Of a DNA stretch of 45,516 bases, positions 1 to 10,187 are shown one piece after another. The stretch comes from Prorocentrum cordatum (lineage: Eukaryota > Sar > Dinophyceae > Prorocentrales > Prorocentraceae). The notes beneath the pieces were generated by a model. The model was not told where the DNA came from and made no database searches. It saw nothing but the letters and a program-made list of their open reading frames with translations. Location: NCBI GenBank assembly GCA_963575745.1, contig CAUYUJ010017644.1, forward strand, positions 183,948 through 229,463. Reading direction: 5' to 3'. Numbering within the stretch: position 1 is the stretch's first letter; each line of letters begins with the position of its first letter. The position numbers and the translations under genes were made by a program.

Positions 1-42
1 CGTCGTCGCGGATCGGCGTTCACGGAACGGTGGACGTCCGAA

Positions 43-44
43 GC

Positions 45-82
<38 letters not shown>

Positions 83-93
83 AGACGACGAAC
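43..93. repeat. (GAC)n microsatellite
   Basis: Nearly uninterrupted GAC/CGA triplets with two single-base changes. The 94-579 stretch that follows is GC-rich and holds short pyrimidine-rich tracts near 345-480; I recognise no gene in it. Confidence 0.9.
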
Positions 94-579
94 GGCGATG
101 GCGGCTACGGCGGCTTCGGCTGCGGTGGCGGTGGTGGCGACGGCCATCAGCGCGGGCACCCCGTCGGCCGAGGACGCGGTGCTCATCCGCGCCTTCTACT
201 TCTTGAGTGCCCCGTTGCAGGCGAACGTCGCCGAGAGGAGGGCGCCTCTCCGCGCGCGCGCGCTGCTTGCGCCGCTCGCACTGCGCGGCCAGTGGGCGCG
301 TCGGGGTGGGGGCATGCTCGTCCCTCTGCGTCTAGGAGGGCCGAGTCGTCCTCCTCGTCCCTCCTCCTCCTATCCCCTCCTCCCGCCGCTCCGTCCTCCC
401 CGTCTTCGTTCTCGTAGTCGTCCACATTATCCTGCTTGTCCTCGCCCTCTCTGTTCATTACTATCATCCTCCTCTTCAGCCCTTTTTCTTATAGATAATT
501 CCTCCCTTTGTAACCACCAGACATGTCGGCAGGGCGGGCTGGGCGTTTCGCCTGAGCCGTCCTCCCATGTTCTGACTAT

Positions 580-1240
580 GATGGTCGAGTTTCGCAGCGG
601 TTGCACGGATGGAAAGGGGCTGGTGTTCAACATGCGGTTCTCGCTTTGGCGCCGCGCGCCTTCGTCGTATAAACTTGATGTGTTGTCGCGCGAACGCCGC
701 GCACTCTCGCCTGAAATGTTCGCAACAGCCACATGCAGGTGGGTGGGTCGTGTTCAAAATTCAGGAGCGAAAGAAGGACGTACACGTACATGAGTCCACG
801 CTGGTTTCGAGGGTTCGCATTGCGCGGATGTTCGTATCATGCGGCCGGTCTCGCGGGTCAAGGGGCCGTGTTCATGTAAATAGTTGGGCGCGTATGTCCT
901 TTGTGGGCTCCCTAGAAATTAGACTCTTGCCAAACCGCCGCGCACACTCCGTTCGAAACTCTGCAATGCCTACAGGGATGGAGTGGGATCGTTTTCAAAA
1001 TTGGCTCTCGCTCTAGCGCCGCGCATGTTCGCGTTCAAAGCTCGCGACAGCTGCAATGATGGAGGAGGGCGGCTCCTTGTCAAAATGAGGCAGTCGCTTG
1101 CAACGCCCTGGGGGGTAACGACCAGAAGGTGGAAACGATGCAGCAGATACACGGATTGGAGGGCGGCTCCTTTCCAAAATTGGGCTCTCGCTTGAGACCT
1201 ATGATGGAACACTTCGGGGGCGGTGATTTCGGAAAATCGT
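580..1240. repeat. Degenerate tandem repeat, roughly 110-130 bp unit
   Basis: The same succession of words recurs about five times: a CAGC/CAAC-TGCA start, GGATGGA or similar, a GTTTTCAAAATT core, CTCTCGCT, then GCGCCGCGC and ATGTTCG. Clear examples of the core lie near 753, 995 and 1173. Units are well diverged and contain indels, so this is an old array. No convincing reading frame runs through it. Confidence 0.55.
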
Positions 1241-1975
1241 GTCCGCGTTGGGCACCGTGCTGATCTTTGTCACCATACCTTGTTGCATCCACTACAGATC
1301 GCTAGAGGGAGGTAAGGCAGTCCCCTGCAAACGGGGCTCCTGCAAGAGCGACAGGCCCACAGGGTGCTCATCTTCGAAGAATACGTTTTTTGTGTTCTGG
1401 GAAGGAAAGCTGGTAGGGACTTCTATGTAGGGGGTGGCACTTGGGATGGGAGGGCGCCTGGCAGCATCAGTCACGCACCCTGGATCTACCCTGGTCCTTT
1501 GAAGTCGTAGTTTGAAGCCGTCCTGATGGGCAGTAGGGAGATGTGATGAGGGCCTGCCACCTGATGGCGCTCTGGAGGGCCAGGGCTGGGCCCTCCTTCC
1601 GTGGCGCAGGTTCCTTTAACGTGCGCAACCTCTTCGGAGCCACCGGGGGCTTCTGAGGGGGGCCCCACGAGCCTTGCGCTGGACCTCTCTCTCCAGATGT
1701 CCCCAGGGGAGGCGGGAGGGGAGCGGCGCGAAGAGTGAGGAGGGCCTCCTTCCCTCCGCCCTCCCGGTCGTCGCGAGCGGGAGACATTTGCGTGTCCACC
1801 GACCTCGCAGGCTGGGCCCCTGGGCCTCAACCCCGTGGATGCGTTGCGTCTTCGTACCGGATGCCTCGCGCGGAACGTATCCACATGACCGCGCATCCAC
1901 GGGATCGCGCCCTGGAGTCCAGACCGCGAGGGCGCGGATCTGGATGCGTTCGCCGCTCGCGACCCCCCGAAAACT
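1241..1975. other. No recognisable gene
   Basis: GC-rich unique-looking DNA. Open frames exist on both strands but their composition (Arg, Pro, Gly, Ser) is what GC-rich noncoding DNA gives, and no motif is recognisable. Confidence 0.5.
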
Positions 1976-1978
1976 GCA

Positions 1979-2019
1979 GGCCTCCCAAATGGGGCCAGAG
2001 CAGATGGGGTCGGAAGACT
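1979..2019. repeat. MITE-1 terminal remnant
   Basis: The stretch GGCCTCCCAAATGGGGCCAG and the following GATGGGGTCGGA match the terminal inverted repeat of the MITE-1 elements at 4875-5751 and 14029-14242. No opposite end is visible nearby, so this is a solo or truncated end. Confidence 0.5.
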
Positions 2020-2229
2020 CGCTTCTCTCTATCGCGGCGGTGGCGGGAGCGGCGCTGCTGGCCAGCATCAGCAGCCGCGCCGTCAGTACCTGTCGAGGGC
2101 TGGGGCTGCGCCCACCCCCGGCGCTGGCACGGGTTCTCTTCTTGGTGTCTCCTCTTCCTTCCCCCTTCCCCCGGGCCCACTTCGGAGGGCCCGCCAGGCT
2201 CGAAAGAGGGCCCCTGGATGGGGGGGAAG

Positions 2230-2288
2230 GCGAACAGCAACGACGACGACAACGACGACGACAACAACAACAATAACAACAACAATCA
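2230..2288. repeat. (AAC/GAC)n microsatellite
   Basis: Runs of GAC and AAC triplets directly abut the start of the first S repeat. The second S copy (3336) also starts beside an ACA-rich sequence. Confidence 0.85.
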
Positions 2289-2745
2289 TTTCAAGACTGT
2301 TCGCCATTACCTGTTCACGTGCCATTCAACGCGTATATCCCAAGCCTTCGGTACCCGCCCTCTTCGTCTTCGATCGTGCCCCCTTTGGGGTTTATCTTCC
2401 TCGCCTGCCGGCTGTAATTGTGGCAGCCCATGAAACTGGGGAAGAGAGGGCGGATTGAAGGAGGAGGGAAAAGGATTGAACACGGGATTAGCATGAGGGG
2501 GCCAGGAGCAGAAAACACTTGGCAGAACCAGACGGGCCCATCGGGCGGGTAGACCCTAACGGGCGGGTCGGGAAGGCGGACCCAAGCGGCCAGGTCGAGA
2601 GGCGTGTTGCTGAAGCGTGAGTACTGCATGAATCGCGAGGAGAGTTCGAGGGATAAGGCAATTCTCATGTAAATCGCGAGAATGGCCAAAGCGAGAGCGT
2701 GATTCCCGAGTGTCGAGAGCGCGGCGCCTGAACGAACCGTGTGGA
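2283..2745. repeat. S repeat, copy 1
   Basis: Dispersed repeat of about 0.5 kb. It shares with copy 2 (3336-3830) the head 'CAAGACTGTTCG...ATTCAACRCG', the block CTCTTCGTCTTCGAT, the GGGCGGGTCGGGAAGGCGG-like middle, and the tail TGAAGCGTGAGT...GAGAGCGTGATTC. Neither copy 1 nor copy 2 carries the insertions seen in copy 3 (41236-42190), so both act as empty-site references. No coding potential is evident. The 2746-2984 interval continues with related GCGAGAGCGC words but no gene. Confidence 0.8.
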
Positions 2746-2984
2746 AGTCCCACGCGAGAGAGCGATTCCCACATGAATTGTGAAGAAGACCCGCGCGAGT
2801 CGCGAGAGCGCGATGTTGAAATTGTTGTAAACCGGGGCCAGTGGCACAGTTTCGTGACACCCAGTTTTCCTTCTTGTGAAAAAAAACAGGATGCGAGCCC
2901 AGGGGGGGGGGGCACTTCAGCTGGAAATGAACAATGGTTACAAGAGGGGGGGTCAACAACAATCATTCTGTAGATGTGAGAGTT

Positions 2985-3185
2985 CAGCAACAAGAACAGC
3001 AAAACCAACACCAACAACAAGTACAGCAACACAAACAACACCAACAGCAACAACCACAACATCAATAATAACCAACGGCAGCGACAACGACAACGTTAAC
3101 GACAACGACAACGACAACAACACCAGGAAGAGCAACACCAACACCAACACCAACACCAACACCAACAACCACACCAGCAAGACAC
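2985..3185. repeat. (AAC)n/(ACCAAC)n microsatellite
   Basis: AAC triplets with ACC, GAC and AGC variants, ending in a run of the hexamer ACCAAC (about 3138-3172). Confidence 0.9.
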
Positions 3186-3225
3186 AATCATTGTGCGACT
3201 GTCGGCCCTTACTTGCCCGCGTGTC

Positions 3226-3320
3226 TTCCATCTTGTATACCCCAACCCTTGATGCCCACCGACTTCGTGTTCGATCACACCCTCTTGGGGGGATATCTCC
3301 CTTGTCGGCCACTGGCTGAA
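3226..3320. repeat. S repeat, fragment of the head
   Basis: CATCTTGTATACCCCAACCC, then CCGACTTCGTGTTCGATC and CTTGGGGGGATATCTCC, correspond to the S head. The fragment stops about 15 bp before full copy 2 begins, so a partial duplication of the repeat is likely. Confidence 0.55.
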
Positions 3321-3335
3321 GTGCGAGGAACACTA

Positions 3336-3830
3336 CAACAATCACTTTAAGATCGTTCGCTCTTATCTGCTCGCGGGCTATTCAACACGAATGTCCCAAA
3401 CCCTCGATACCCGTTCTCTTCGTCTTCGATTGTACCCCCTTGGGAGCGTATATCCCTCCTTACCTGCAACGAGTATTTCGTGCTTCCCCTGAGGAAGTGG
3501 AGGAGAGGACGGATGGAAGGAAGGGGCACGGGGGAGGGAGGAGGATGGAGCATGAGGGGGAGTAGCAGGAGAGAGGGGCTAGGAGCAGAACGCACGCGGC
3601 AGAACCAGACGGGCAGATCGGGCGGGCAGACCCTGGCGGGCGAGGCGGGGAGGCGGGCCCAAGCGGCCAGGTCGAGCAGGCGGCTACTGAAGCGTGAGTC
3701 CTGCATGAATGGAGAGGAGATCTCGAACGATAGCGCGATTTACAAACAAATCGCCCGGGAATCTACAGGGAGAGCGTGATTCTTGAGTGTCGGGGGCGCG
3801 GCGTTCAAGTAAGAGCAGTAGCGGGGAAGT
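3336..3830. repeat. S repeat, copy 2
   Basis: Full-length relative of copy 1, same orientation, about 1.05 kb downstream. The tail reads CTACTGAAGCGTGAGTCCTG then CATGAATGGAGAGGAG with no interruption. This is the intact form of the site into which MITE-3 inserted in copy 3. Confidence 0.8.
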
Positions 3831-3956
3831 TTCGGGCGGTAGTGCGATTCGGAAGTAGACCTGAAAAAAGGCCATAGCGAGAGCGTCACGATCTTCGTGC
3901 GCCTTCTCAGCAGGCCGCCCCTTCGCGCCACGATCTTGTGCGAGCCGCCCGGAGGC

Positions 3957-4310
3957 GGAGGAGGAGGGGAGGAGGACAAGTAGAAAATGGGAGGAGGAGG
4001 AGGAGGAGGAGGAGGAGGAGGAGGAGGAGAGAAGGAGAAGGAGAAGGAGGAGAAGGAGAGGAGGAGGAGGAGGGAGGAGGAGGAGGAGAGGAGGAGGAGG
4101 AGGAGGAGGAGGAGGAGAGGAGGAGGGAGGAGGAGGAGGAGGAGGAGGAGGAGGAGAAGGAGGAGTGGGTGGAGGTGGAGGGGGTGGAGGAAGAGGAGGA
4201 GGAGGAGGAGGAGGAGGAGGAGGATCAGGAGGAGAAGAACGAGGAGGAGAACCAGGAGGAGAAAGAGGAGGAGAAAGAGAAGGAGAAGGAGGAGGAGGAG
4301 GACGCAGGCA
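3957..4310. repeat. (GGA)n polypurine array
   Basis: About 350 bp of GGA/GAA triplets with scattered changes. All six frames give low-complexity Glu/Gly/Arg or Ser/Pro/Leu strings, which I do not treat as genes. The 4311-4870 stretch that follows is GC-rich and shows no recognisable feature. Confidence 0.9.
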
Positions 4311-4874
4311 CGCAGGGGCAGGACGCGGCGGGCGCCGCGGGCGGCGCGCGCCGCGAGCGGCGCGCGTCGCCGGCGGGAGCGCGGCCGCCGCGCGCACGCA
4401 CGGCCGAAGCCCCCCCGCGCCGCCCCAGGCGGGGCACCTCCTGGGGGGCCCTCACCGCGGCCTCTCGTCCGGTGGCCATCGGTGCTCGCGCTTTGGAAAG
4501 GTCGCGATGTGAGGTGTTTGGCCGCTTTCGATGTCCGGGGCCTCGCCAGGCCACGGGGCTGTCAAAAGGTTGGGGGTTCTGGGAGACCCGCTATAAACGA
4601 AAACAGTAGATTGGATTCTTCGACTCTGGGAAAGAGCCCCGATATATTCAGTACTTTCAGGAAGATGTTGTCGGGCTGGGAGGAATGAGGATGTCCTTGC
4701 CCGTAGGCGCCCGAAGGTATTGTTCATTGCATCCGGATGCCATTAGTCATGCCCTTCATCCTCCCAATCCCTTCTTCCCAACACGATAGCTGTTATCCTC
4801 ATATAATTGTCGCTGGAGTGCAAAAAACGAAGGAGCGAGAACACGACAAGTTAGCTGCTGCGGGCTGAGACCTG

Positions 4875-5011
4875 GGCCTCCTAGATGGGGTCCGAGCAGA
4901 TGTGGTCGGACGACCGCGCCGCGTCGTCGACACATCGCCGATGCATCGTTGATGCATCGGCGACGTTTGCGATGCGTCGGCGACGTCTGCGTTGATGAAA
5001 CACCTGGATAG
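4875..5011. mobile_element. MITE-1, copy B (left part)
   Basis: Starts with the MITE-1 end GGCCTCCTAGATGGGGTCCG and continues into the GATGCATCGGCGACG-rich interior. It runs into copy C before any right end appears, so it is partial. Confidence 0.6.
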
Positions 5012-5230
5012 AGGCCTCCTCGATGGGGTCCGAGTTGATGGGATCGGAGGATCGCGCCGCATCGCCAATGCATCGGTGATGCATAGGCGATGCATCGCCG
5101 ACGTCGGCGACGCACCGGCGACGTCGGCGTCGGGACAAAATCGGGCTCCGCATCGAGCCGCATCGCCGATGCAGCTGCGGTGCGGCTCGACCCTCCGAGC
5201 CCATCTGCTCGGGCCCCACCCGGGCTGGCC
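5012..5230. mobile_element. MITE-1, copy C
   Basis: Begins GGCCTCCTCGATGGGGTCCG and ends with the complement of that end, GCCCATCTGCTCGGGCCCC. The interior is quasi-palindromic and rich in GATGCATCG and GACGTCGGCGACG. It is the left arm of a large inverted repeat whose other arm is copy D. Confidence 0.7.
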
Positions 5231-5376
5231 TCTTTCGAGAAGTCAGGCAAGACTCTGTAGGAGGTCAGGCTGCAGGCAGGCCGTCGAGCGTCCGATGAGA
5301 AGGCCTTCTGCCGGAGAGCGGGGCCAGCGTTTCTCGGCCAGCGTGACAGGAAGTTGGTCCAGCCCAGTCCTCCCAG

Positions 5377-5536
5377 ATTCAAGTCGGGCCTGCCCCCCCA
5401 GAGGAGGAGTCTTCGAAACTAGTCCAGCAGTAGTCTGGGGACGAGTTTTGGACGATGTTTGAATTTTAGTGGCATTGTGGGGGTATTTTTCATTTTTCTT
5501 CCAAAATCCGCCTGTAGGGGGACACGCCTGACCTAA
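5377..5536. mobile_element. MITE-2, copy 1
   Basis: Left end TTCAAGTCGGGCCTGCCCC, right end GGGGGACACGCCTGACCTAA. These are imperfect inverted repeats of each other and match the other MITE-2 copies. The interior is AT-richer than the surroundings, with T runs. Possible duplication: TCCCAGA on the left, TCCTAGA on the right (6 of 7). It sits in the spacer between inverted MITE-1 copies C and D. Confidence 0.65.
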
Positions 5537-5768
5537 TCCTAGATGGGGTCGGCGCAGATGGGGTCGGAGGATCGCGCCCCATCGCTTATGCATCGACGAT
5601 GCGGCTCGATGCGGAGCCCGATGTTGTCCCGACGCCGACGTCGCCGGTGCGTCGCCGACGTCGGCGATGCATCGCCTATGCATCACCGATGCATTGGCGA
5701 TGCGGCGCGATCCTCCGATCCCATCAACTCGGACCCCATGGAGGAGGCCTCGATCCAGGTGTTTCATG
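5535..5768. mobile_element. MITE-1, copy D (inverted relative to C)
   Basis: Close reverse complement of 4994-5230. The match runs past the element end at about 5751 into flanking CGATCCAGGTGTTTCATG, the complement of 4994-5011. Because flank is included, the pair arose by inverted duplication of a segment rather than two independent insertions. Confidence 0.75.
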
Positions 5769-6059
5769 GAGCACGGCTCGCCACTCCAGCATGAACAACA
5801 GAAGTTGGCCCAGGCTCGTGTGAAGAAACCTACGGAGAGCTTGCCCGGATGCCTGACATGGTAGCCTTCGTGTCCAGGTTTCTGGCTGTAGCGGTTCCCG
5901 CAGCCGCTGCGGCGCCGCCGCCGATCGTCTCTCTGGGCAGCGCGCGCGCACGCCGCCTCGGCCTCCGGGCTGCTCAGGATAGACCCCCTAGAAAAAAAGA
6001 CCCTTTAGGCATTGTCGATAGCAGGGCCGACGCTTTTCACGGTGGTCGGCTTCCGATAG

Positions 6060-6290
6060 AGAATTTCCGTGGTTCGTTTCGAATCCCCCGATTCGAGTCG
6101 ATTCGGTTTCGATGGCTTCCGATTCCGATTCGACTCGACTTCGGATTCCGATTTGGAGCTCGATTTTCTCATTGCAGGCCTATGAGTTTGCCGATTTCCG
6201 CCGATTCGACTTCTCCCGATTCGGCTGCCGATTTCCGCCGAACCGATCCATTTCGATCGCCGATCCGATTTATCGATTCGATTCTGGGCT
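6060..6290. repeat. CCGATTCGA-rich degenerate repeat
   Basis: CGATTCG, TTCCGATTCCG and TCGATTCGG words recur throughout in no fixed period. There is no gene. Confidence 0.5.
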
Positions 6291-6295
6291 CTCCT

Positions 6296-6420
6296 TGCGT
6301 TGCGATGATCGCCCCCTTGAGGGGCAGCGAGCGAATGAGGTGACGTTTGCCCAGCCGGCCACTACAGAGCACATCCGTTACGATGATCGCCATTTTGAGG
6401 GGCAGCGGATCGTTCGGTGT
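6296..6420. repeat. Two-unit tandem repeat, about 83 bp
   Basis: GATGATCGCCCCCTTGAGGG and GATGATCGCCATTTTGAGGG, each followed by GCAGCG. The 6421-6790 stretch that follows has no recognisable gene, although GCCGCTCCAATTTKTTCG occurs twice (near 6572 and 6700). Confidence 0.5.
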
Positions 6421-6792
6421 CCCCTCCCGTCTTCTTCATTAAATTATTCAGTGCTCGGCCTCCTGGGGCCCTCGCAGGGCCCTGGAGGCAGTCCAGAGGC
6501 GACTCGGGACGAAGTACCGGCCCCGGGCAAAGGGTCGGGTTTTCGGGGGCCGCGTTTTGCCCAGACACCCGGCCGCTCCAATTTGTTCGATGCGTGGTCC
6601 CTTGGGGTCTGGACCATTTCCCTAGGACCGATTTTTCGTCCCGAGGTGTTTTTTGAAGGTCCCGAAGCCCGGCGAGGGCCCCCGGGGGCTGAAAACGGCA
6701 AAAAAATGGCCGCTCCAATTTTTTCGGAGCGTCGGATCTCTAGGTGTATGTATATGAGTAAGATGATGCGTACAAGCACAAGTGGCATGAAT

Positions 6793-7120
6793 GCATGAAG
6801 GAGGAGGAAGCGGGGCTGGGAGGAGGAGGAGAAGGAGGAGGAGGAGGAGGAGGGGGAGAAGGAGGAGGAGGAGGAGGAGGAGGAGGAGAGGAGGAGGAGG
6901 AGGGGGGGGGGGAGGAGGAGGGAGGAGAGGGGGAGGGGGAGGGGGAGAAGGAGAGGAGGAGGAGAAGCAGGAGGAGGAGGAGGTGGAGGAGGGGGAGGGG
7001 GAGATTTGAGGAGGAGGAGGAGGATGAGGAGAGGGGGAGAAGGATGGGGAGGGGGAGAAGGAGGGGGAGGAAGAGGAGGATGAGGAGGAGGAGGACGAGG
7101 AGGAGGACGAGGAAGGAACA
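6793..7120. repeat. (GGA)n polypurine array
   Basis: Interrupted GGA/GAA array followed, after about 140 bp, by the complementary TCC array at 7261-7345, so the two can pair as an inverted repeat. Confidence 0.9.
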
Positions 7121-7260
7121 CGGACGCACGGACCCCTCTGGAGTTGGTGTCTGCGACAAGGCTGCCGAGATGCTCCAGGACTAGAGGGGAGGAAGACGAG
7201 GAGGAGAGGGACGACATGGGCCTCGGTACCCGACGTCGTGAGAAGGTCACTATCGAAGCC

Positions 7261-7345
7261 CCCCCCCTCCTCCTCCTCCTCCTCCTCCTCCTGCTCCTCC
7301 TCCTCCTCCTCCTCCTCCTCCCCCTCCTTCTCCTCCTTCTCCAGA
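7261..7345. repeat. (TCC)n polypyrimidine array
   Basis: Mostly pure TCC/CTC triplets, opposite in polarity to the array at 6793-7120. Confidence 0.9.
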
Positions 7346-7381
7346 AGCCTACAGCGAAATCACCGCCGCCCCCTGCCTTTC

Positions 7382-7418
7382 AGGACATGCTTGTGCGGCC
7401 AAACGTTTGGGCAAAGCT
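7382..7418. repeat. 37-bp direct repeat, first copy
   Basis: Matches 7657-7693 with one mismatch and contains the perfect palindrome CCAAACGTTTGG. The two copies bracket MITE-5 copy 1. Confidence 0.85.
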
Positions 7419-7419
7419 A

Positions 7420-7638
7420 CTCCAAATCCTTTATTAATGACCCCCTCTATAAAACTTGACCCCCCTCCAAATGCGACCTAACATTCCGGACCCCCCTCTC
7501 CGACGGGGCGCCTTAACACACCGGACCCCCTAAGCTCCAATCCAAAGAAACCGCCCCAACAATTAACCGGACCCCCCTAGTTACAAAAAAGGCGCCTTAA
7601 AAACCAGACCTGGGGGACGATTAATAAGGGATTTGGAG
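7420..7638. mobile_element. MITE-5, copy 1
   Basis: 219-bp element with inverted ends (left CTCCAAATCCTTTATTAATG, right GATTAATAAGGGATTTGGAG), flanked by TA on both sides (7418-7419 and 7639-7640). The interior repeats GGACCCCCC and AAGGCGCC words. It is homologous to 29343-29573. A TA duplication is typical of Tc1/mariner-type elements, but no transposase is present to confirm this. Confidence 0.75.
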
Positions 7639-7656
7639 TACGGTGAAATCACCTGG

Positions 7657-7693
7657 AGGACATGCCTGTGCGGCCAAACGTTTGGGCAAAGCT
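7657..7693. repeat. 37-bp direct repeat, second copy
   Basis: See 7382-7418; one mismatch (TTGTGCGG against CTGTGCGG). The homology also includes a short GAAATCACC word upstream of both copies. Confidence 0.85.
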
Positions 7694-7785
7694 TGACCAC
7701 GCTATTGGACCATGCGTTCCCCTAGCCGCTGTGTTTGGGGAACACGCAACCAGCGAGAAGGAGGAGGATGAGGAGAGGGAGGACA

Positions 7786-7975
7786 GCTGAGCGACGCAAG
7801 AAAACGGGGTCGTCTGCGCCGACATTGGCGCGTAAGCTGCCTGCGCAATGTCGTGCGGAAGCGCCCTAGTCTCCAAAGTAGCGTGCCGCGCCGGCGGCTC
7901 GCGCAAAGCACCGCGTAAGGTCGCTGTGTCATCTCGCGTAAGACCCGCTTTTTATCGTCGCGCAGCTGGAGTTGC
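7786..7975. mobile_element. MITE-4, copy 1
   Basis: Inverted ends AGCTGAGCGACGCAAG and ATCGTCGCGCAGCT, with further pairing (AAAACGGGGTC against GACCCGCTTTTT). The interior contains GCGTAAGCTGCC and CGCGTAAGGTCGC, shared with 34814-35120 and 41341-41524. Confidence 0.7.
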
Positions 7976-8062
7976 TGCGCCGGCACGGGGCGGCGCTGCC
8001 TGAGCCTGCCTGCGCCGCCGCCGTCCACGGGATGCGCGCGGGCGGGCGCGAGAATTTGGTCC

Positions 8063-8105
8063 GCGGGAAGTTGTCGAGATGTCGGACCTCTCGACAACTT
8101 CCCGC
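8063..8105. repeat. Perfect 17-bp hairpin
   Basis: GCGGGAAGTTGTCGAGA (8063-8079) and its exact complement (8089-8105), separated by nine bases. Confidence 0.9.
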
Positions 8106-9207
8106 TTTCCAGCGCGAAAGCAAGTTCGCTTTACGAGGTTTTATGTGTGATACTGTTTGTGTACATGCTTATTCATGTGTTTGTTCACGTGCTTGTCGTT
8201 GTACTTGTTGCGTGGAATCTCTTTGAACAGGCCACCCTTTATTACTTGGAGTCCCCGCTGGCGAAGGTCCTGGGGCGGACCCGCATGGAAGAAAACAAGA
8301 CATCGGATGCTCTAGGGTTCTCCCCGCCCATGCCCTTCACTCCACCCCATCCCCCCAGCCTTCCTCGGCTGAAAAGGTACACAACAGGGTTGGACAACCA
8401 GGGTGGGGGGCAATGTTTGCTCCACGCAGCCAGTTGCGGCCCCGCCGCACAGGCACTCTCCGATACGTTTGCACATCCGTTGCCAAGAGGCGCTTGGAAG
8501 ACCAGTTGCATGCGATTGATTCTTGAACCCCCCTTTCCCTTGAGATCCGTCGTCGCAAAAATATGTATCAATCAATGCCCGAAGCCTTGACCCCAACTTT
8601 CTGCAGCAGGTCTCAGGCCCGAATCGGAGCGAAACCGGACGGCATTGAAAAACTGCGACACCTTTAGAGACCCGACGTATGTCAAGCGATGACAAACATG
8701 GATTAAGGGGGCGTGGATTAGCGACGGGCCCCGCTTCCATGGGAAATCGCGGATTTCAGCCGCCGAGCGAGGCGGCACTGGCCGCAGTTGGGGGAGGGCA
8801 CCTGCCCCGATCCATGGATTAGGCGACCGCGCGCCAAATCCATGGATTGCTAATCCATGTTTGCGCGCCCCCGTCTTTCAAGACCCGGCGTATGGCCTTT
8901 GCTGCGTACAGGGTTCCCAGAAGTCCAGGTTCTCTCCCCACGGGCCAGCACCTCATCCCCGGCCGTTCTCGACGCGGGGCCCGGCGAGGGCCACCGGAGT
9001 CCCAAAACAGCGAGACTGACCGGACGCGTTCCACTGCTCGCAAAGTGCATACGCGCAAGCGTCCGGCGAAGACACATGTCTGCTTCGATGTAATTTTCTC
9101 GGATGCAGGCCATTTGCGAGTAGTCACTCTGCGAGAAGTGGACCGCGCTCGTCGAGAGACTCCTCCGTCTGGTCCTTGCCGAGTGCGTTGGAGGTCTGGG
9201 CGGCCCT
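8106..9207. other. No recognisable gene; AATCCATGGATT palindromes
   Basis: Open frames on both strands lack recognisable motifs. Near 8810-8870 the palindrome AATCCATGGATT and partial copies cluster. GACCCGACGTATG (about 8670) and GACCCGGCGTATG (about 8881) flank this cluster as a direct repeat. Confidence 0.45.
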
Positions 9208-9373
9208 GAGGTTACGGCGGGCTCGTCCCTCTACAGGAGGAATATTCAAAAGTAGCTATAAAAATATAGTACGGGGGCGATGTTTGGACGAATTTTGCTT
9301 TTTTTTGTATTCTCCATGTGTTTAAGATGTTTCCTCAAAAATCCACCTGTTGGGGGACACGCCCGACCTGGCC
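9208..9373. mobile_element. MITE-2, copy 2
   Basis: Left end GGGCTCGTCCCTCTACAGG, right end GGGGGACACGCCCGACC, with a T-rich, AT-richer interior. The ends are more diverged than in copies 3 to 5 and the duplication is not clean. Confidence 0.6.
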
Positions 9374-9539
9374 CCGAAGCCGAGGCGCGCGCGCGCGTTG
9401 GAGACGAGCGGGGCCCGGCGAGGGCGCCCCGGAGGCCGAAAGCGTTCGAAAGCCAAGGTCAAAATTGGCCAAGCGCGCTGGACGTCGTCGGCCGCGCGCA
9501 GAGGGAGGGCAGGGGGAGGGGGAAGGATTGCAAAAAAAA

Positions 9540-9650
9540 CGAAGGATTGCAAAAAACGAAGGATGTGTTGCAATCCTTCGTTTTTTTGCAATCCTTCGAA
9601 CGGAGGTTCTTTTGCAATCCTTCGGTTTTTTTGCAATCCTTCGCTTCCTA
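9540..9650. repeat. CGAAGGATTGCAAAAAA inverted array
   Basis: Two copies of CGAAGGATTGCAAAAAA-type units are followed by complementary TTGCAATCCTTCG units (four visible), giving a long AT-centred hairpin. Confidence 0.8.
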
Positions 9651-9651
9651 G

Positions 9652-9728
9652 GAGGAGGCTGCTTCTTAGAAGGCACGGGCCTTGTCTGTAGATGCAAGGC
9701 CCGCGCCTTCTTGGAGGCAGCCTCCTTC
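9652..9728. repeat. Hairpin, about 32-bp stem
   Basis: AGGAGGCTGCTTCTTAGAAGG...CGGGCCTTG pairs with CAAGGCCCGCGCCTTCTTGG...CAGCCTCCTT across a loop of about ten bases. The stem has a few mismatches. Confidence 0.8.
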
Positions 9729-9923
9729 TAAGAGGCCTTCCCCCCTCCCCAAACCCCCCCTCTGCGCGCCGCCAGAGTCTGGGACTGGAGCGGTAAGCGG
9801 GCGAAGAAAGGACACGCCGGCTAAAAAACGTCTACGCCGGCAGAGCCGTGTCTCCACCGTCCGCCCACATTGTTCCTTTCAAGACTACGAGGACCACCGC
9901 GGGGATAAGTGGACAGGGGGTTG

Positions 9924-10030
9924 GAGGAGGAGGAGGAGGAAGAGGAGGAGGAGGAGGAGGAGGAGGAGGAGCTGGAAGAAGAAAACGCTGAGGAGGAGGA
10001 GGAGGAGGAGGAGGAGGAGGAGGAGGAGGC
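9924..10030. repeat. (GGA)n polypurine array, two blocks
   Basis: GGA triplets at 9924-9976 and 9989-10029. A third block lies at about 10258-10340. Confidence 0.9.
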
Positions 10031-10107
10031 CGCTTCATCAGGAAGCCCGCCCAGGATTGCAGCGGGGCCCAGGGACAACTCAGCTGCGGGAAGCCCCAGG
10101 GCTCCCC

Positions 10108-10187
10108 GCCGCCCTCGGACATGGCGGTCTCGGTGGCTCTGCGGGCCCGTAAAGCCACCAGGACCGCGCCACATGTCCGAGGGCGGC
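10108..10187. repeat. Inverted repeat with about 31-bp arms
   Basis: GCCGCCCTCGGACATGGCGG...GGTGGCT (10108-10138) pairs with AGCCACC...ACATGTCCGAGGGCGGC (10153-10187). One arm has a four-base insertion. The spacer is about 14 bases. Confidence 0.8.

Noticed and set aside
3684-4688. Long Pro/Ser/Leu or Glu/Arg frames in GGA arrays (also at 6444-7250, 11033-12703, 12381-13747)
   Set aside because: Simple-sequence translation on both strands. Only the small segments listed as candidate exons have protein-like composition.
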